Assembly: GCA_011088105.1 (NCBI GenBank)
Contig: JAALKI010000007.1
Coordinates: forward strand, 30,746-94,745
Source: Nitrospirota bacterium
GTDB lineage: Bacteria > Nitrospirota > Nitrospiria > Nitrospirales > UBA8639
Length of the DNA stretch: 64,000 bases
Direction: 5' to 3'
The notes under the pieces were generated by a model. That model saw only the letters and a list, made by a program, of their open reading frames with translations. It was not told where the DNA came from and did no database searches. This document shows positions 1 to 8,772 of the stretch, one piece after another. Each line of letters begins with the position of its first letter. The first letter of the stretch is position 1. The position numbers were made by a program, and so were the translations under genes.

Positions 1-1
1 G

Positions 2-334
2 GAGTCAGGTGTAGCGTCCTGGTATGGTGAAGAAACGCGGCGTCAAAAAGATGGTCATATGACAGCCAATGGGGAAGCCTTTAATCCTAAAGCCTTCACG
101 GCTGCCCACAAATACCTGCCCTTGCCGACCAACGTGATGGTCACCAATTTAGAAAATGGTCGATCGATTATTGTGCGCGTGAATGATCGTGGTCCATTTC
201 CAAGTCAGCACAATCCTCGGTCAGGTAAACGGATCATTGATTTGAGCTTGGGGGCTGCTAAAAAACTTGGGTTTCATAAAAAAGGATTAGCTCGTGTTAA
301 AGTCGAGGCGATTCGGTTTAAAAAGGAAACATAG
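2..334 (+). CDS. rlpA: RlpA-like septal ring lytic transglycosylase, 5' truncated
   Basis: The reading frame is open from base 2, so the start lies outside the window. An internal Met at 59 is not the start, because upstream codons already encode the conserved Ala-Ser-Trp-Tyr-Gly opening of the RlpA-like double-psi beta-barrel. Further in are the family's TANGE, AAHKYLPL, VTNLENGRS and VRVNDRGPF motifs, and the product ends 15-20 residues after the barrel. RlpA proteins act in the periplasm or outer membrane on denuded glycan strands at the septum. No SPOR domain follows here, so this is the short form, or the architecture is completed upstream. Family identity is firm; enzymatic activity is inferred from the family. 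Confidence 0.88.
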   Translation, partial: ESGVASWYGEETRRQKDGHMTANGEAFNPKAFTAAHKYLPLPTNVMVTNLENGRSIIVRVNDRGPFPSQHNPRSGKRIIDLSLGAAKKLGFHKKGLARVKVEAIRFKKET

Positions 335-361
335 CCGTTCATACCTATCCCCCCCTTGAGG

Positions 362-2086
362 CTATTGATTTTCGGCAAACTTGAAAGACGGTGTTTTATG
401 GAGAGATGCTCGTAGCTTCTGTAAGGCCATGGTTTCAATTTGCCGAATGCGTTCTCGTGTGACCCCAAAGTCTTCTCCCACTTCTTCCAAGGTGTGGTCG
501 TTCAAATGGCCGATACCAAACCGTTTTCGAAGAATCTGCGCCTCCCGCGGCTTGAGAGTCTCTAACATCGCCGTGACTTGTCGTTGGACATCAATCCGAT
601 TCATGAGTTGGGAAGGGAGAGGGGCCGTTACATCTTCAATGGAATCTTTTAGCGTGAATTCCTCGGTATCACCAAGTGGGGTATCAAGAGAAAGTGGCTC
701 CTGAATGCTCTCAAAAGTTTCACGGATTTTGGAAATGGGTATGTCCGTATGCTGCGCAATCTCAGCATCGGTTGGTTCTCTACCGAATCGTTGGATCAGT
801 TGATAGGTAATACGGTTTAGTTTCTGCCAGTTTTCCTGCACATGAACAGGAATCCGTATGGTACGGCCTTGATCCGCAATGGCGCGGGTGACCCCCTGGC
901 GAATCCACCATGTTGCATACGTACTGAATTTGTAGCCGCGTTGATATTCAAATTTTTCGACAGCTCTCATGAGACCAATGGTTCCTTCTTGAACCAGATC
1001 GAGTAGATGAAGGCCTCGGTTCATATATCGCTTGGCGATGTTGACGACTAACCGCAGGTTGGCTTCGATTAACCGTGTTTTGGCTTGCTTAATCTTGTCT
1101 TCTGTTTGTGTGAGATTGTATCGCGCCTCTTTAAAGAGTGGGAGCGGCATGCGAAGACAGTCTTGCTGAATGTGTGTGATTGTGGTCTGTGCCTTGTGAC
1201 ATTGTTCGAGCCTTTTCTCGATTTCCGTTTGTGAAAGTTGGGTCTTTCGTTTGATGGACAAGATTCTTGATCGATATTTTGGCTTGTGGGTGGTGGTTGC
1301 CAGAATGTCTTGTTCAGAGATACCCAAGGCATTGCTTTCGTTCTGAATGATTTGCTCGGAGGCGTCAATCGTTTTGCTGATGTTTCTAACTTGGTCGAGC
1401 AGCTCTTGAATGACATCAGGGTGAATCGTTAAGGCCTCAACTTCTTGCATGATCTGGTCCTGAATGAGGCGCAGGGGCTTTTGAGCCGTATGAGGTGTAC
1501 GTGAGTATTCTTTAGTCAAGGCCCTATTGTACGTGGCGATGAGTGTCTTGGAGAGTTTATGAATACGGTGAAGACTCTGAAGGGTCTGCTTATGCTGTCT
1601 TTCGTTGGAATGGGGCTCGCGGGTCTCTGGGTTCTCATCATTGAGAGACTCTTCTTCTCTGATGATGGTATGAACAAGACGCTCCCTTTTTTTTAATTGA
1701 TCACGGAGGGTCGTCAAGTGTGAAAGGCACAGTGGGAGTCCAAGGAGGATTCTTGCCAATTCCACGTTGCCTTCTTCCATTTGTCGAGCCAGTTGAATTT
1801 CGCTATCTCGGTTTAAAAGAGGGACTTGGCCCATTTCTTTTAAAAAAAGTTGTATCGGTAGATTAGACGACCCAGATTCTTCGTGTTCCGGGACCCGGCG
1901 AGCCCGATTTTTCTTCTTTCTCCACTCCGATAGGGGAGAATCCCCATTGTATTTTTCTGGGAGTTGATCTGGAGAGAGGTTCTTTGGTGAAAGAGAGGCG
2001 AGAAGACTCTGTCCTTTTTGTAAGGTGCCTGGCTCGATGACAGTCGAATTGAAGAGGTCATATGCAGTGAGGGGAGGGAGTGTCAT
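362..2086 (-). CDS. rpoD: RNA polymerase sigma-70 family factor (RpoD-type)
   Basis: A 574-residue primary-type sigma factor. Region 1.2 appears as [17 protein letters not shown], preceded by about 80 residues of variable sequence. A long charged helical insert comes before region 2 ([17 protein letters not shown], then [17 protein letters not shown] and [11 protein letters not shown]). Region 3 follows, and region 4.2 ends the protein ([21 protein letters not shown]). I chose the ATG at 2086 because an AAGGAGA ribosome site sits 6-7 bases before it; the frame runs further upstream without such a site. The charged middle insert resembles the non-conserved region of primary sigma factors. It could be the housekeeping RpoD or a second group 1/2 factor, and the window cannot decide. 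It is divergent from the HxlR gene. Confidence 0.93.
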   Translation of the reverse strand: MTLPPLTAYDLFNSTVIEPGTLQKGQSLLASLSPKNLSPDQLPEKYNGDSPLSEWRKKKNRARRVPEHEESGSSNLPIQLFLKEMGQVPLLNRDSEIQLARQMEEGNVELARILLGLPLCLSHLTTLRDQLKKRERLVHTIIREEESLNDENPETREPHSNERQHKQTLQSLHRIHKLSKTLIATYNRALTKEYSRTPHTAQKPLRLIQDQIMQEVEALTIHPDVIQELLDQVRNISKTIDASEQIIQNESNALGISEQDILATTTHKPKYRSRILSIKRKTQLSQTEIEKRLEQCHKAQTTITHIQQDCLRMPLPLFKEARYNLTQTEDKIKQAKTRLIEANLRLVVNIAKRYMNRGLHLLDLVQEGTIGLMRAVEKFEYQRGYKFSTYATWWIRQGVTRAIADQGRTIRIPVHVQENWQKLNRITYQLIQRFGREPTDAEIAQHTDIPISKIRETFESIQEPLSLDTPLGDTEEFTLKDSIEDVTAPLPSQLMNRIDVQRQVTAMLETLKPREAQILRKRFGIGHLNDHTLEEVGEDFGVTRERIRQIETMALQKLRASLHKTPSFKFAENQ

Positions 2087-2181
2087 AAGGTTCTCCTTTA
2101 CTATTACTATGAAGAGAATATCATTGCCTGCTTTCGACCAATTCAACAATTTATTGAGAAAGTTGCCCAGAGGTTCTTCTC

Positions 2182-2202
2182 TTAGTTATGATAAATAACT
2201 AA
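2182..2202. promoter_or_regulatory. Perfect inverted repeat, candidate HxlR operator
   Basis: TTAGTTAT and ATAACTAA form perfect 8-base arms around a 5-base spacer in the AT-rich gap between the sigma factor gene (-) and the HxlR gene (+), about 34 bases before the HxlR ATG. Regulators of this family are dimeric winged-helix proteins that often bind near their own promoter, so an autoregulatory operator is a reasonable inference. A related AGTAACT half-site lies just before the HxlR start. Confidence 0.5.
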
Positions 2203-2235
2203 TTACAAAAGTAAAGTAGGTACTAAAAAGTAACT

Positions 2236-2589
2236 ATGAAGCTTCCTCAAAGCCCTATTGGGTGTCCCTTAGACTCACTTCTTCGGATTTTATCTGGTCC
2301 ATGGACGATTTATATTCTCTGTCGGCTTCATCAACATGGACCAACTCGCTTTGGTCAGCTTAAACGGCATATGCCAGGCATCTCATCAAAAATGTTGACG
2401 GAACGGTTGCGATCCTTAGAGGCTGCGGAGATTATTTATCGTGATCACCAACCGACCGTCCCTCCTCAAGTCACCTATGGCCTCATGCAAGAAGGGTATG
2501 AGTTGACCAGGGTGCTTGATCAACTCAATTGCCTCGCAGAGCGTTGGCAAGGTCACGTAGAACGTCATTCTCATAAAGAAACAGGTTGA
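2236..2589 (+). CDS. HxlR-family winged-helix transcriptional regulator
   Basis: A 117-residue protein with the family layout. An N-terminal Cys near residue 10 precedes the SGPWTIYIL helix, then come RFGQLKRHMPGISSKMLTERLRSLE (the HTH and recognition helix) and a wing with YGLMQEGYEL. HxlR proteins are small dimeric regulators, several of which sense aldehydes, quinones or redox state through the N-terminal Cys. It sits directly upstream of, and nearly overlaps, a flavin reductase-like gene, so that gene is its probable target. A perfect inverted repeat lies in its upstream region. Confidence 0.9.
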   Translation: MKLPQSPIGCPLDSLLRILSGPWTIYILCRLHQHGPTRFGQLKRHMPGISSKMLTERLRSLEAAEIIYRDHQPTVPPQVTYGLMQEGYELTRVLDQLNCLAERWQGHVERHSHKETG

Positions 2590-2594
2590 TACGG

Positions 2595-3497
2595 ATGAAA
2601 GAATTCTTCGTCCCGACCCTGTTAAGTGGACTGTATACCCTCGATCCTGGGGAAATTCGAGAAATACAACTGACACTTCCATCCGAATATACGGTTGAAG
2701 GGAAGACTTACTCGATTCGGGACACCATGCGGCCGGGCACGGCATTTTTGGGAAAGCCTTGGGGACTAAGGACAGAGAAGTTTCGACGACGTATGTATAC
2801 CCGCTCGAATTGTTCCGCGAGTGAACCTGGCGTGCTGACAACCATTATTAATGATACGCATCGAGAAAAAGCCGATACATCACCATGGTGGTTGTCTCAT
2901 CATGTTGAGGCATTATATGCCCGAAGTGGCACTGTTGATGTGCGACTGACATTGAACGACAAGCGCTCAGAACTTGTTGTCTATGAAAGTGCATCACATG
3001 TCTATGAGAATAATCTTCGGCTTGAACCCGATGCTGAATGGGCGAACAAGCAATTCCTTGGTTTGGCCTTTTCAACAGGAATTACGCCGTTCCTTGCGCA
3101 CCTGCGGTATATGAAACTATGGCAGTTTGGCCGCACGGCGACTTGCTGTGGGGCCACGTATGTTTTAATTGTAAGTGTGAGAAATCCGAAGCAATTAATG
3201 GCGCATGAAGAATTGCTTGAGTTAGAAACACTGTTCCCTGAGAACTTCAAATATCATCCCGTCCTCACACGCGAGTGGCCAGATGACTGGTTGTATACAA
3301 CGGGGAGAATCATGCATAGCCGCAACCCACAGAATCCTGAAGAATCAGTGAATATCAGTCCGCTGTTACGGATTGTCCCTGATTGCCAGCATTACCATGT
3401 TCGGATGTGTGGGAACAGAAATGCACGCGATCAATTGCTCAAAGGGTTGGAAGAACATGGAACGCAGCCGTTAAGTTTTCGCGCAGAGGTTTGGTAA
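2595..3497 (+). CDS. Ferredoxin-NADP reductase-like FAD/NAD(P) oxidoreductase
   Basis: About 300 residues. The sequence carries an Arg-Met-Tyr-Thr flavin-binding motif near residue 65, then FSTGITPFLAHLRYM, which matches the glycine-rich pyridine-nucleotide loop of the ferredoxin reductase superfamily. A late VRMCGNRNARDQLLKGLEEHG segment corresponds to the CGxxxM region. No C-terminal aromatic in the plant-type FNR position is evident and there is no [2Fe-2S] domain, so the electron partner is unknown. The N-terminal FAD barrel is divergent and has an inserted stretch. The ATG at 2595 is preferred; a TTG at 2586 overlapping the HxlR stop is possible. It probably forms a two-gene operon with the HxlR regulator. 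Confidence 0.68.
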   Translation: MKEFFVPTLLSGLYTLDPGEIREIQLTLPSEYTVEGKTYSIRDTMRPGTAFLGKPWGLRTEKFRRRMYTRSNCSASEPGVLTTIINDTHREKADTSPWWLSHHVEALYARSGTVDVRLTLNDKRSELVVYESASHVYENNLRLEPDAEWANKQFLGLAFSTGITPFLAHLRYMKLWQFGRTATCCGATYVLIVSVRNPKQLMAHEELLELETLFPENFKYHPVLTREWPDDWLYTTGRIMHSRNPQNPEESVNISPLLRIVPDCQHYHVRMCGNRNARDQLLKGLEEHGTQPLSFRAEVW

Positions 3498-3600
3498 TGC
3501 GCGAGGAAGGCATGATGCCATGCATCATTGTATCTAATTCAACGGATACTTCACGTACAACTACCCTCCATCGAAATGCAACGAACGTCGGCATGGTCTT

Positions 3601-3824
3601 CTAAGCCGGAGAGGAGGACACGACCGTAGATGGAAGCAACGATTTCTGTACCTCATTAAAATACGCGAGGATGGGTTGTTGAGGCTGGCTGTCTAGCTTT
3701 TTCAAATCCTTTATTAGTGGTGAAGGCTTATAATCTTCTCCCAAAATCAAGCCATAACCTGTTTTACTGCTCCAACGTAACCTGCTAACTCCTGCCAAGC
3801 ATCTGGAAAAACAACCGTAAGCAT
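3601..3824 (-). pseudogene. Frame-broken remnant of a small protein gene
   Basis: Two overlapping minus-strand frames look like halves of one gene. An ATG at 3824 opens a 25-codon piece (MLTVVFPDAWQELAGYVGAV...). About 40 bases before its TGA at 3747-3749, a second frame becomes protein-like and runs to a stop at 3601 (GYGLILGEDYKPSPLIKDL...). One indel near 3750-3765 would join them into a protein of roughly 70-75 residues. No domain is recognised and no good ribosome site precedes the ATG. This is the only content I see between 3498 and 3926. Confidence 0.3.
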
Positions 3825-3926
3825 GTCCAGTCTTCGTCTATTGGCATCATAAGGAAAGTGTTCCTACTGATGACCACGCATCATGTTTTTTCAAGATGGC
3901 TTCAATAGATTTTGGGAAAATGGTGT

Positions 3927-5159
3927 TCAGGCGGAAGGATCATTGGGATTCCATTCATGGTCAGCTTCAACGGCAGCAAGCAGCTGCTCAAAGATGTCCG
4001 GAACTGCACCGACGACATGGTTCCAACTGGAAATCATAGGAACGCCTAAAGGATCCTTCACGAAGGTCTCCATTGCGACATTAATGCCGTTCAAAAATGC
4101 TTCGACAGCCGTTCGCTCGGCATACCGGTCAAATTGGAGGCCATTGATTGCTGCGACGTTTTCATATTTCTTGACTGTTTCTTGGGCTATTTGCAGGTAG
4201 GTCGCACGTAATGTTTTCAGGGCGGCATCTGATAAGACAATGCCTTCACTGGCTAAGGTGCGAAACAGTGTCTTGGCGATGTCGACGCTCATTTTTAGAA
4301 GGCCGGCTTCGGGGTTTTCTGCCGACAACTCTTGGTGCTTATGTTCGTAGCTTTCGGCCAGATCAACTTGGCAGACTCGTCGATTGGCACAGTTCCGATG
4401 GACTTCGGCTAAGACCCCAACTTCTAGTCCCCAGTCACCGGGAAATCGATTGATCCATGCTAGGTCGGTCACCATGGTGAATTCTCCGGCTAAAGGATAC
4501 CGAAAGCTTTCTAGAAATAAGAGTGTTGGATGAGGTCCGACAATTCGATGAAGGCTCTGTAGCAATGGAAAGACGAATAGGCGAGTCACCCTTCCATGAA
4601 TTTTGTCGGTAACTCTGGGGTAATAGCCTTTGCAAAACTCATAGCCTAAATTTGGATTTCCCACCGGATAACACAAGCGGGCCAAGAATTCCCTATCGTA
4701 TGTCAGGACATCACAGTCATGGAGTGCAATCATTTTGCTTTGTTGATGGGCTAACACATATCCAAATCCCATCCAGCAAGACTGTCCTTTTCCTGGGAGT
4801 CCAATATCGATGTTTTGGTTGATTAACAAGGATAAAAGACCATGAATGCGTTGGCCATCGATCCAAATTAAACGAACATGTTGTGGTAGACCTGCAAAAT
4901 ATTCTTTGGCCCGACGAAATTCGAGCGCTGAGGCGCGTCCTAACACAATGACAATTTCTTTGAGATAGGGCACGTGTGTGAGGTGGTCGACAATCTGAGC
5001 CAATGCCGGCCCCTCTAATTCTGAGTAGAGGCATGGGAGCACTAACGCAATGGGCTGAGTCTCAGTGTATTCACACAATTCTCTTTCGAGTTGCTCCACA
5101 TTCGAAGGGCCTAAGCGATGAAGCGTGGTAATGGATCCGGTTTGATAGAAGTCAGCCAT
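3927..5159 (-). CDS. GpgS-type glycosyltransferase (glucosyl-3-phosphoglycerate synthase-like)
   Basis: A 410-residue soluble glycosyltransferase. The N-terminal GT-A domain shows ALVLPCLYSE and GLPGKGQ, then an HDCDVL metal/nucleotide-sugar motif. The second half has GRVTRLFVFPLLQSL, YPLAGEFTM, GDWGLEVGVLAEVHR and VDLAESYEHKHQEL, which closely follow the acceptor-domain pattern of glucosyl-3-phosphoglycerate synthases (GT81). Those enzymes transfer glucose from a nucleotide sugar to 3-phosphoglycerate, the first step of the compatible solute glucosylglycerate. It lies in a minus-strand cluster with a channel-like membrane protein and a second glycosyltransferase, which fits osmotic adaptation. 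A separate GpgP-type phosphatase is not visible nearby. Confidence 0.75.
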   Translation of the reverse strand: MADFYQTGSITTLHRLGPSNVEQLERELCEYTETQPIALVLPCLYSELEGPALAQIVDHLTHVPYLKEIVIVLGRASALEFRRAKEYFAGLPQHVRLIWIDGQRIHGLLSLLINQNIDIGLPGKGQSCWMGFGYVLAHQQSKMIALHDCDVLTYDREFLARLCYPVGNPNLGYEFCKGYYPRVTDKIHGRVTRLFVFPLLQSLHRIVGPHPTLLFLESFRYPLAGEFTMVTDLAWINRFPGDWGLEVGVLAEVHRNCANRRVCQVDLAESYEHKHQELSAENPEAGLLKMSVDIAKTLFRTLASEGIVLSDAALKTLRATYLQIAQETVKKYENVAAINGLQFDRYAERTAVEAFLNGINVAMETFVKDPLGVPMISSWNHVVGAVPDIFEQLLAAVEADHEWNPNDPSA

Positions 5160-5251
5160 GGGTCACCGACAGAAGAATGTGGCGTAGGGTTAACAATAAA
5201 TGGTCACGAATCATAACGCATTGCTGCTAATCAGTATAAGAAGGTTATTCA

Positions 5252-5968
5252 TTAGAGGTGATGCAAGTCGTCTTGAGATTCTTTGCGGACTCGGTCAGAG
5301 AGTCGTTTTTCCAGAAGATCTTTGGCAAGGTCTCGTGCCCCTAATCCAAACGCTAGTGCTGCTGCCAGGACGATTCCACCAAAGGCAATGCCAAAACCAA
5401 CGACGACGATGGTTTCTGCAATGCCCAGTTGCTCCAATGCCATGGCGATGGCGACTAACTGAATTCCCCATCGTGTGAAAGCGGCAAGGAGCCTCGCTGG
5501 TGGTAATCCCGCATTCACTGCGGCAATGAGGACGGCTTGGGAAATAAAATTCGAGAGCAGAAATCCAGCAATTACAATAAGGAGGGCGGTTAAAAAGTGA
5601 GGAATGTATGCGAGCAGGGATTCCGTAAACTTATTGACTGGTTCGAGATGCAACACCGCCAAGGCGGCAATGACCCCAAGTCCTAACAGTATCCAGTACA
5701 TTATGCGACCGGTGAGAAAAGACGGATCGACTTTGACGCCTCCTCTAGCCAGTGCAGATGTGATTCCAATTCTTTGGCACAGAGCGTCAATCCGAATCAT
5801 GCGTAAGAGCCGTTCTACAACCTGTGCACAAATCCAGGCGAGAGTGATACTCATAATGAGAATGAGCGCCATAGCCAAGAGATTGGGGAGCAGGGCTAAG
5901 AGATCATGACCTAAAACCTCTAGAGGCTCTAGCAAGGCGGTCTGAAAAAATGTTTCCAGAATGTTCAT
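5252..5968 (-). CDS. Small-conductance mechanosensitive-channel-like membrane protein
   Basis: A 238-residue protein with about five hydrophobic helices. It has repeats typical of the conserved TM-helix segments found before MscS domains (ALIVIAGFLLSNFISQAV..., and a second copy near the N terminus). A glycine/alanine-rich helix, VGFGIAFGGIVLAAALAFGLGARDLAKDLL, resembles the pore-lining helix of MscS. The large cytoplasmic beta domain of MscS is absent, so this is a minimal form. MscS proteins release solutes on hypo-osmotic shock. Placement between two osmolyte-type glycosyltransferases supports that role by context. Gaps to both neighbours are under 100 bases, so the three may share a transcript. 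Confidence 0.72.
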   Translation of the reverse strand: MNILETFFQTALLEPLEVLGHDLLALLPNLLAMALILIMSITLAWICAQVVERLLRMIRIDALCQRIGITSALARGGVKVDPSFLTGRIMYWILLGLGVIAALAVLHLEPVNKFTESLLAYIPHFLTALLIVIAGFLLSNFISQAVLIAAVNAGLPPARLLAAFTRWGIQLVAIAMALEQLGIAETIVVVGFGIAFGGIVLAAALAFGLGARDLAKDLLEKRLSDRVRKESQDDLHHL

Positions 5969-6009
5969 TGTGTGCTGTTAGGGATAGCCTAGGGACTGGT
6001 CCTCTATCC

Positions 6010-7278
6010 TTAGTCTCGTCCCCATTCCTGAACAAGATAGGGTTTTTCTTTTTCAAAGATCCGGCAGAGGTTTTCCACGCGTTCTTCAGCTTCCGTCGTT
6101 GTCAGACCTTGTGTCTCAAGTACAAAAGAGGCGGTCCTGCCAAGGTAAAGAGGGGTTAGGGCTTTCAGTAAATGGTCACGAACAATAGACCGACGGTGAA
6201 AGGCGATTGCCGTATCAAAGAGGATGCGCGCCCAAAGTTCATCAGGTAAGCGAAAGGTTTTTGATGGAAGGGAGGCCAATGACGTTAAGGCCTTGAGCAC
6301 CGCAGGAGACAGCATCTTCTCCCAAATAGACGCTAGATCAACCACGCCCTGTTGAAAACTGGCGATCATGCGATCGACATTCACATTCACGGGTTCTAGC
6401 GCGACGTGGTACTGAAAGCCAAAGAGTGGAACCGTCTGTGCGGCATTCTGTGTCATCCAAGTAGAAGTGTGGTCTTCCATTAGAGAAAACAGAGCTCCTA
6501 CAACTTCAAGCAACATTTCCGAAAGATCCTTGGCAGGATCTTTCGGATCATGAATCTTGGCTCCCAGGAAACTCTGACATACCTTCGCCCCACTTGCAAT
6601 GGCTTCTGTGGTCATCCAAATATCAATGCCAAATCGAGCAACTTCCGATTCCCATACATGTTTCTCTAAATATTGTTCAGCTAAAGATCTGGAAAAACCA
6701 AATTCCCCACCAATAGGTTGTCGAATAGAGACACCATACAATGCGCGTGTTAATGGATAAGCAATAGAGTTTGTAATGGTTCCATCGTATTTATGCCGAA
6801 GATAATATGGTGCAACATAATCAAATCCTTCTCGCATGATGGGGCTGAGCAGTAAGTCCATCCATTCTGGTGTAATACTCCGTAAGTCTGAGTCGACTAC
6901 GGCACAAGCTTTGACCTTTAGCCGACGGGCTACTTCAAAAATTGTTCGAAAGGCACTCCCTTTTCCTGGAATTCCGTAGTAAGGCGTGACAATCTTTTGA
7001 AGAGGGCTTTGAGATTCACTAACAAGTAACACGCCGAAATCTACGCCAGCAGTGGCTACGACCTGAGGCGTGCCATCAGTCGATCCTCCATCTGAATTGA
7101 TCAGGACTGCCCGTGCATTGGGGAAATACTTACAAATGCCAGCGGTGACGGCATGAACCACATGCGCAATGGTGTTGGCATTATTGAAGCTAGGGATTCC
7201 CACAAGGATATCTGCATGATCAATATCTTGAATTTTCGATTCTGCTTCAGGGGTTAGTAGAACATCCCAGGTTTTCAT
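6010..7278 (-). CDS. Family 2-like glycosyltransferase, probable partner of the GpgS-type enzyme
   Basis: A 422-residue protein with a clear GT-A fold. It shows DILVGIPSFNNANTIAHVV at the N terminus, INSDGGSTDGT, YYGIPGKGSAFRTIF and the VVDSDLRSI metal-binding motif, then GEFGFSRSLAEQYL and a FGIDIWMTTEAI segment. These resemble glycosyltransferases acting on phosphoglycerate-linked sugars. A possible role is adding a second sugar, as in mannosylglucosylglycerate synthesis, or a parallel acceptor specificity; this is inference from gene context only. No transmembrane segment is evident, so it should be cytosolic. It starts the three-gene minus-strand cluster with the channel-like and GpgS-like genes downstream. 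Confidence 0.7.
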   Translation of the reverse strand: MKTWDVLLTPEAESKIQDIDHADILVGIPSFNNANTIAHVVHAVTAGICKYFPNARAVLINSDGGSTDGTPQVVATAGVDFGVLLVSESQSPLQKIVTPYYGIPGKGSAFRTIFEVARRLKVKACAVVDSDLRSITPEWMDLLLSPIMREGFDYVAPYYLRHKYDGTITNSIAYPLTRALYGVSIRQPIGGEFGFSRSLAEQYLEKHVWESEVARFGIDIWMTTEAIASGAKVCQSFLGAKIHDPKDPAKDLSEMLLEVVGALFSLMEDHTSTWMTQNAAQTVPLFGFQYHVALEPVNVNVDRMIASFQQGVVDLASIWEKMLSPAVLKALTSLASLPSKTFRLPDELWARILFDTAIAFHRRSIVRDHLLKALTPLYLGRTASFVLETQGLTTTEAEERVENLCRIFEKEKPYLVQEWGRD

Positions 7279-7427
7279 AGGCCGAGAATCTCGATGCTTG
7301 TGAAAAAGGTCAATGTGTTCAAGGTATAGAGCTTTGCGGGTTCCTGGTTCCTTATGGAGGTTGACGCTACCAGGAACATGGAAGAATTAACATGTGACGA
7401 AGATGCACGGGGTTGAGGGGAAGCAAA

Positions 7428-7458
7428 TACCGACTATCTCTTGTAGAGATAGTCGGTA
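7428..7458 (-). terminator. 13-bp perfect hairpin downstream of the Pal-like gene
   Basis: Perfect 13-base arms (TACCGACTATCTC and its complement) surround a 5-base loop, about 60 bases past the stop of the Pal-like gene on the minus strand. A short T-rich stretch follows on the minus strand (TTTGCTT) but no long U tract, so it may be a weak terminator or an mRNA 3' stabiliser. Confidence 0.55.
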
Positions 7459-7520
7459 AGCATATCAACCTTTGGTGAGTTGAGCTTCTTAGCCCATACA
7501 CAAGGGAAAACGTCCAACCC

Positions 7521-8537
7521 TTATGGTCTTTCTCCTAACGCCTTTAACGAAGGCACAAAATGGGCTCGACGATTTTGTCTCCAGCATGAGGCCTCATGTT
7601 CTGTGCAAGATGGATGGTCTTCACCATAACTCACAATCGTGAGTTGTGAGGCGGAAATGCCTAAATCCACCAAGTACTTTTTCACGGCAAGAGCTCGTCG
7701 TTTTCCCAATACCATGTTATACGCTTGTGTACCTCGTTCATCACAATGGCCTTCAATCAAAATTGGCACGTTGTGGTATGTCGTTTTCAATAATGTTGCA
7801 TTGGCTTCCAATATCGTGGTGGTCTCCGGTTTCAGGGCATATTGATCATAATCAAAATACACAGGGGCAAGGTGAGCGTCGGATGGTATAAGAGGGGCAA
7901 CAGATCGTTCGGGCGGCTCACTCGGAGACACAATTTGACCTGAAGGTTGGTCCTTGGTCATGGGTGGCTGTTTTTGAACAAAATCAGAATGACGGCGGGT
8001 TGGCGTCATGTCGATGTCCTGACTGCTTGGTGCCTCTTCCGGGTTTTCGGATACCTCAGGGGGAAGTTCAGGGACGAATTGCAGGGGGGCGACATTGGGG
8101 CTGCCAGATGGGGGGCTAGTTTGTATCGAAGGTTCGGCAGGGAATGATGGGGTCGAGTGAGAAAATGTCGATTGTGATGAAGCCTCTTCAGGCTTCGGGC
8201 CACCATCAAAAAAATTGTCTCGCGTTTCTTGATTGTCCGAGGGGTGAGAGGGTTGAGGCGGCATTTCCGGAGAGGCTGTCATGGCTCCGGGTCCTTCCTT
8301 TGGTATGTTTTTCTGAGAGAATCCAGAGTCTAATGAGGTCTGGCCAAATTTTTCATTGCTTAATGGCATTTCATTTTCGGCAGGCAGAGTTGGTGTTGGG
8401 GTGCTCTTTTGTGCTGTCTCAAGAGTTTCTCCACTAATCATTGTCGTGTGTTTTGGGCTTTCACACGCAGTCATGAGTGTAAAAATAGCGGAGCCTATCA
8501 AGGCTCCCTCTATAGACCGTTTTAGTATCTGATTCAT
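7521..8537 (-). CDS. pal: Pal-like OmpA-family lipoprotein
   Basis: A 338-residue protein starting with a lipoprotein signal peptide whose lipobox ends at Cys25 (LMTAC). About 180 residues of Pro/Ser/Glu-rich low-complexity linker follow, then a C-terminal OmpA-like peptidoglycan-binding domain (VYFDYDQYALKPE, IEGHCDERGTQAYNMVLGKRRA, VSYGEDHPSC). The CDERGT motif is typical of Pal, which tethers the outer membrane to peptidoglycan in the Tol-Pal system. The linker is much longer than in the usual 170-residue Pal, and TolA/TolB are not adjacent, so the role may be broader anchoring. An AAGGAG site sits 8 bases before the ATG. A TTGACA promoter lies about 60-90 bases upstream. Confidence 0.87.
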   Translation of the reverse strand: MNQILKRSIEGALIGSAIFTLMTACESPKHTTMISGETLETAQKSTPTPTLPAENEMPLSNEKFGQTSLDSGFSQKNIPKEGPGAMTASPEMPPQPSHPSDNQETRDNFFDGGPKPEEASSQSTFSHSTPSFPAEPSIQTSPPSGSPNVAPLQFVPELPPEVSENPEEAPSSQDIDMTPTRRHSDFVQKQPPMTKDQPSGQIVSPSEPPERSVAPLIPSDAHLAPVYFDYDQYALKPETTTILEANATLLKTTYHNVPILIEGHCDERGTQAYNMVLGKRRALAVKKYLVDLGISASQLTIVSYGEDHPSCTEHEASCWRQNRRAHFVPSLKALGERP

Positions 8538-8598
8538 GCTACGCGCTCCTTTCTCATGTATAATCCTTTCTCCTAATTCATGGCTTCCGTTTGCCTAT

Positions 8599-8627
8599 TT
8601 ATTACTACCTGGTCCTAATCTTGTCAA
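8599..8627 (-). promoter_or_regulatory. Sigma-70-type promoter for the Pal-like gene
   Basis: On the minus strand a consensus TTGACA (8622-8627) is followed after 17 bases by TAATAA (8599-8604), about 60 bases before the start codon. The -35 is perfect; the -10 is a weaker match. Confidence 0.5.
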
Positions 8628-8662
8628 CGAGACCATTATCTTTTCATTCTGTGGCAAGCGGC

Positions 8663-8692
8663 TTGACTGTGAAAATTAGCCCTGCGTATGAT
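8663..8692 (+). promoter_or_regulatory. Sigma-70-type promoter for the first Gld-type ABC operon
   Basis: TTGACT and TATGAT are separated by 18 bases and lie about 80 bases before the ABC ATPase start, on the plus strand. Both hexamers match consensus at five of six positions. Confidence 0.55.
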
Positions 8693-8772
8693 CCTTTTTC
8701 TATTCATTATGGTGTAGAGAACTAGTATTTTCGGCTTCTTACGTATATTCATCAATCCGTGCCTTGCCTATT

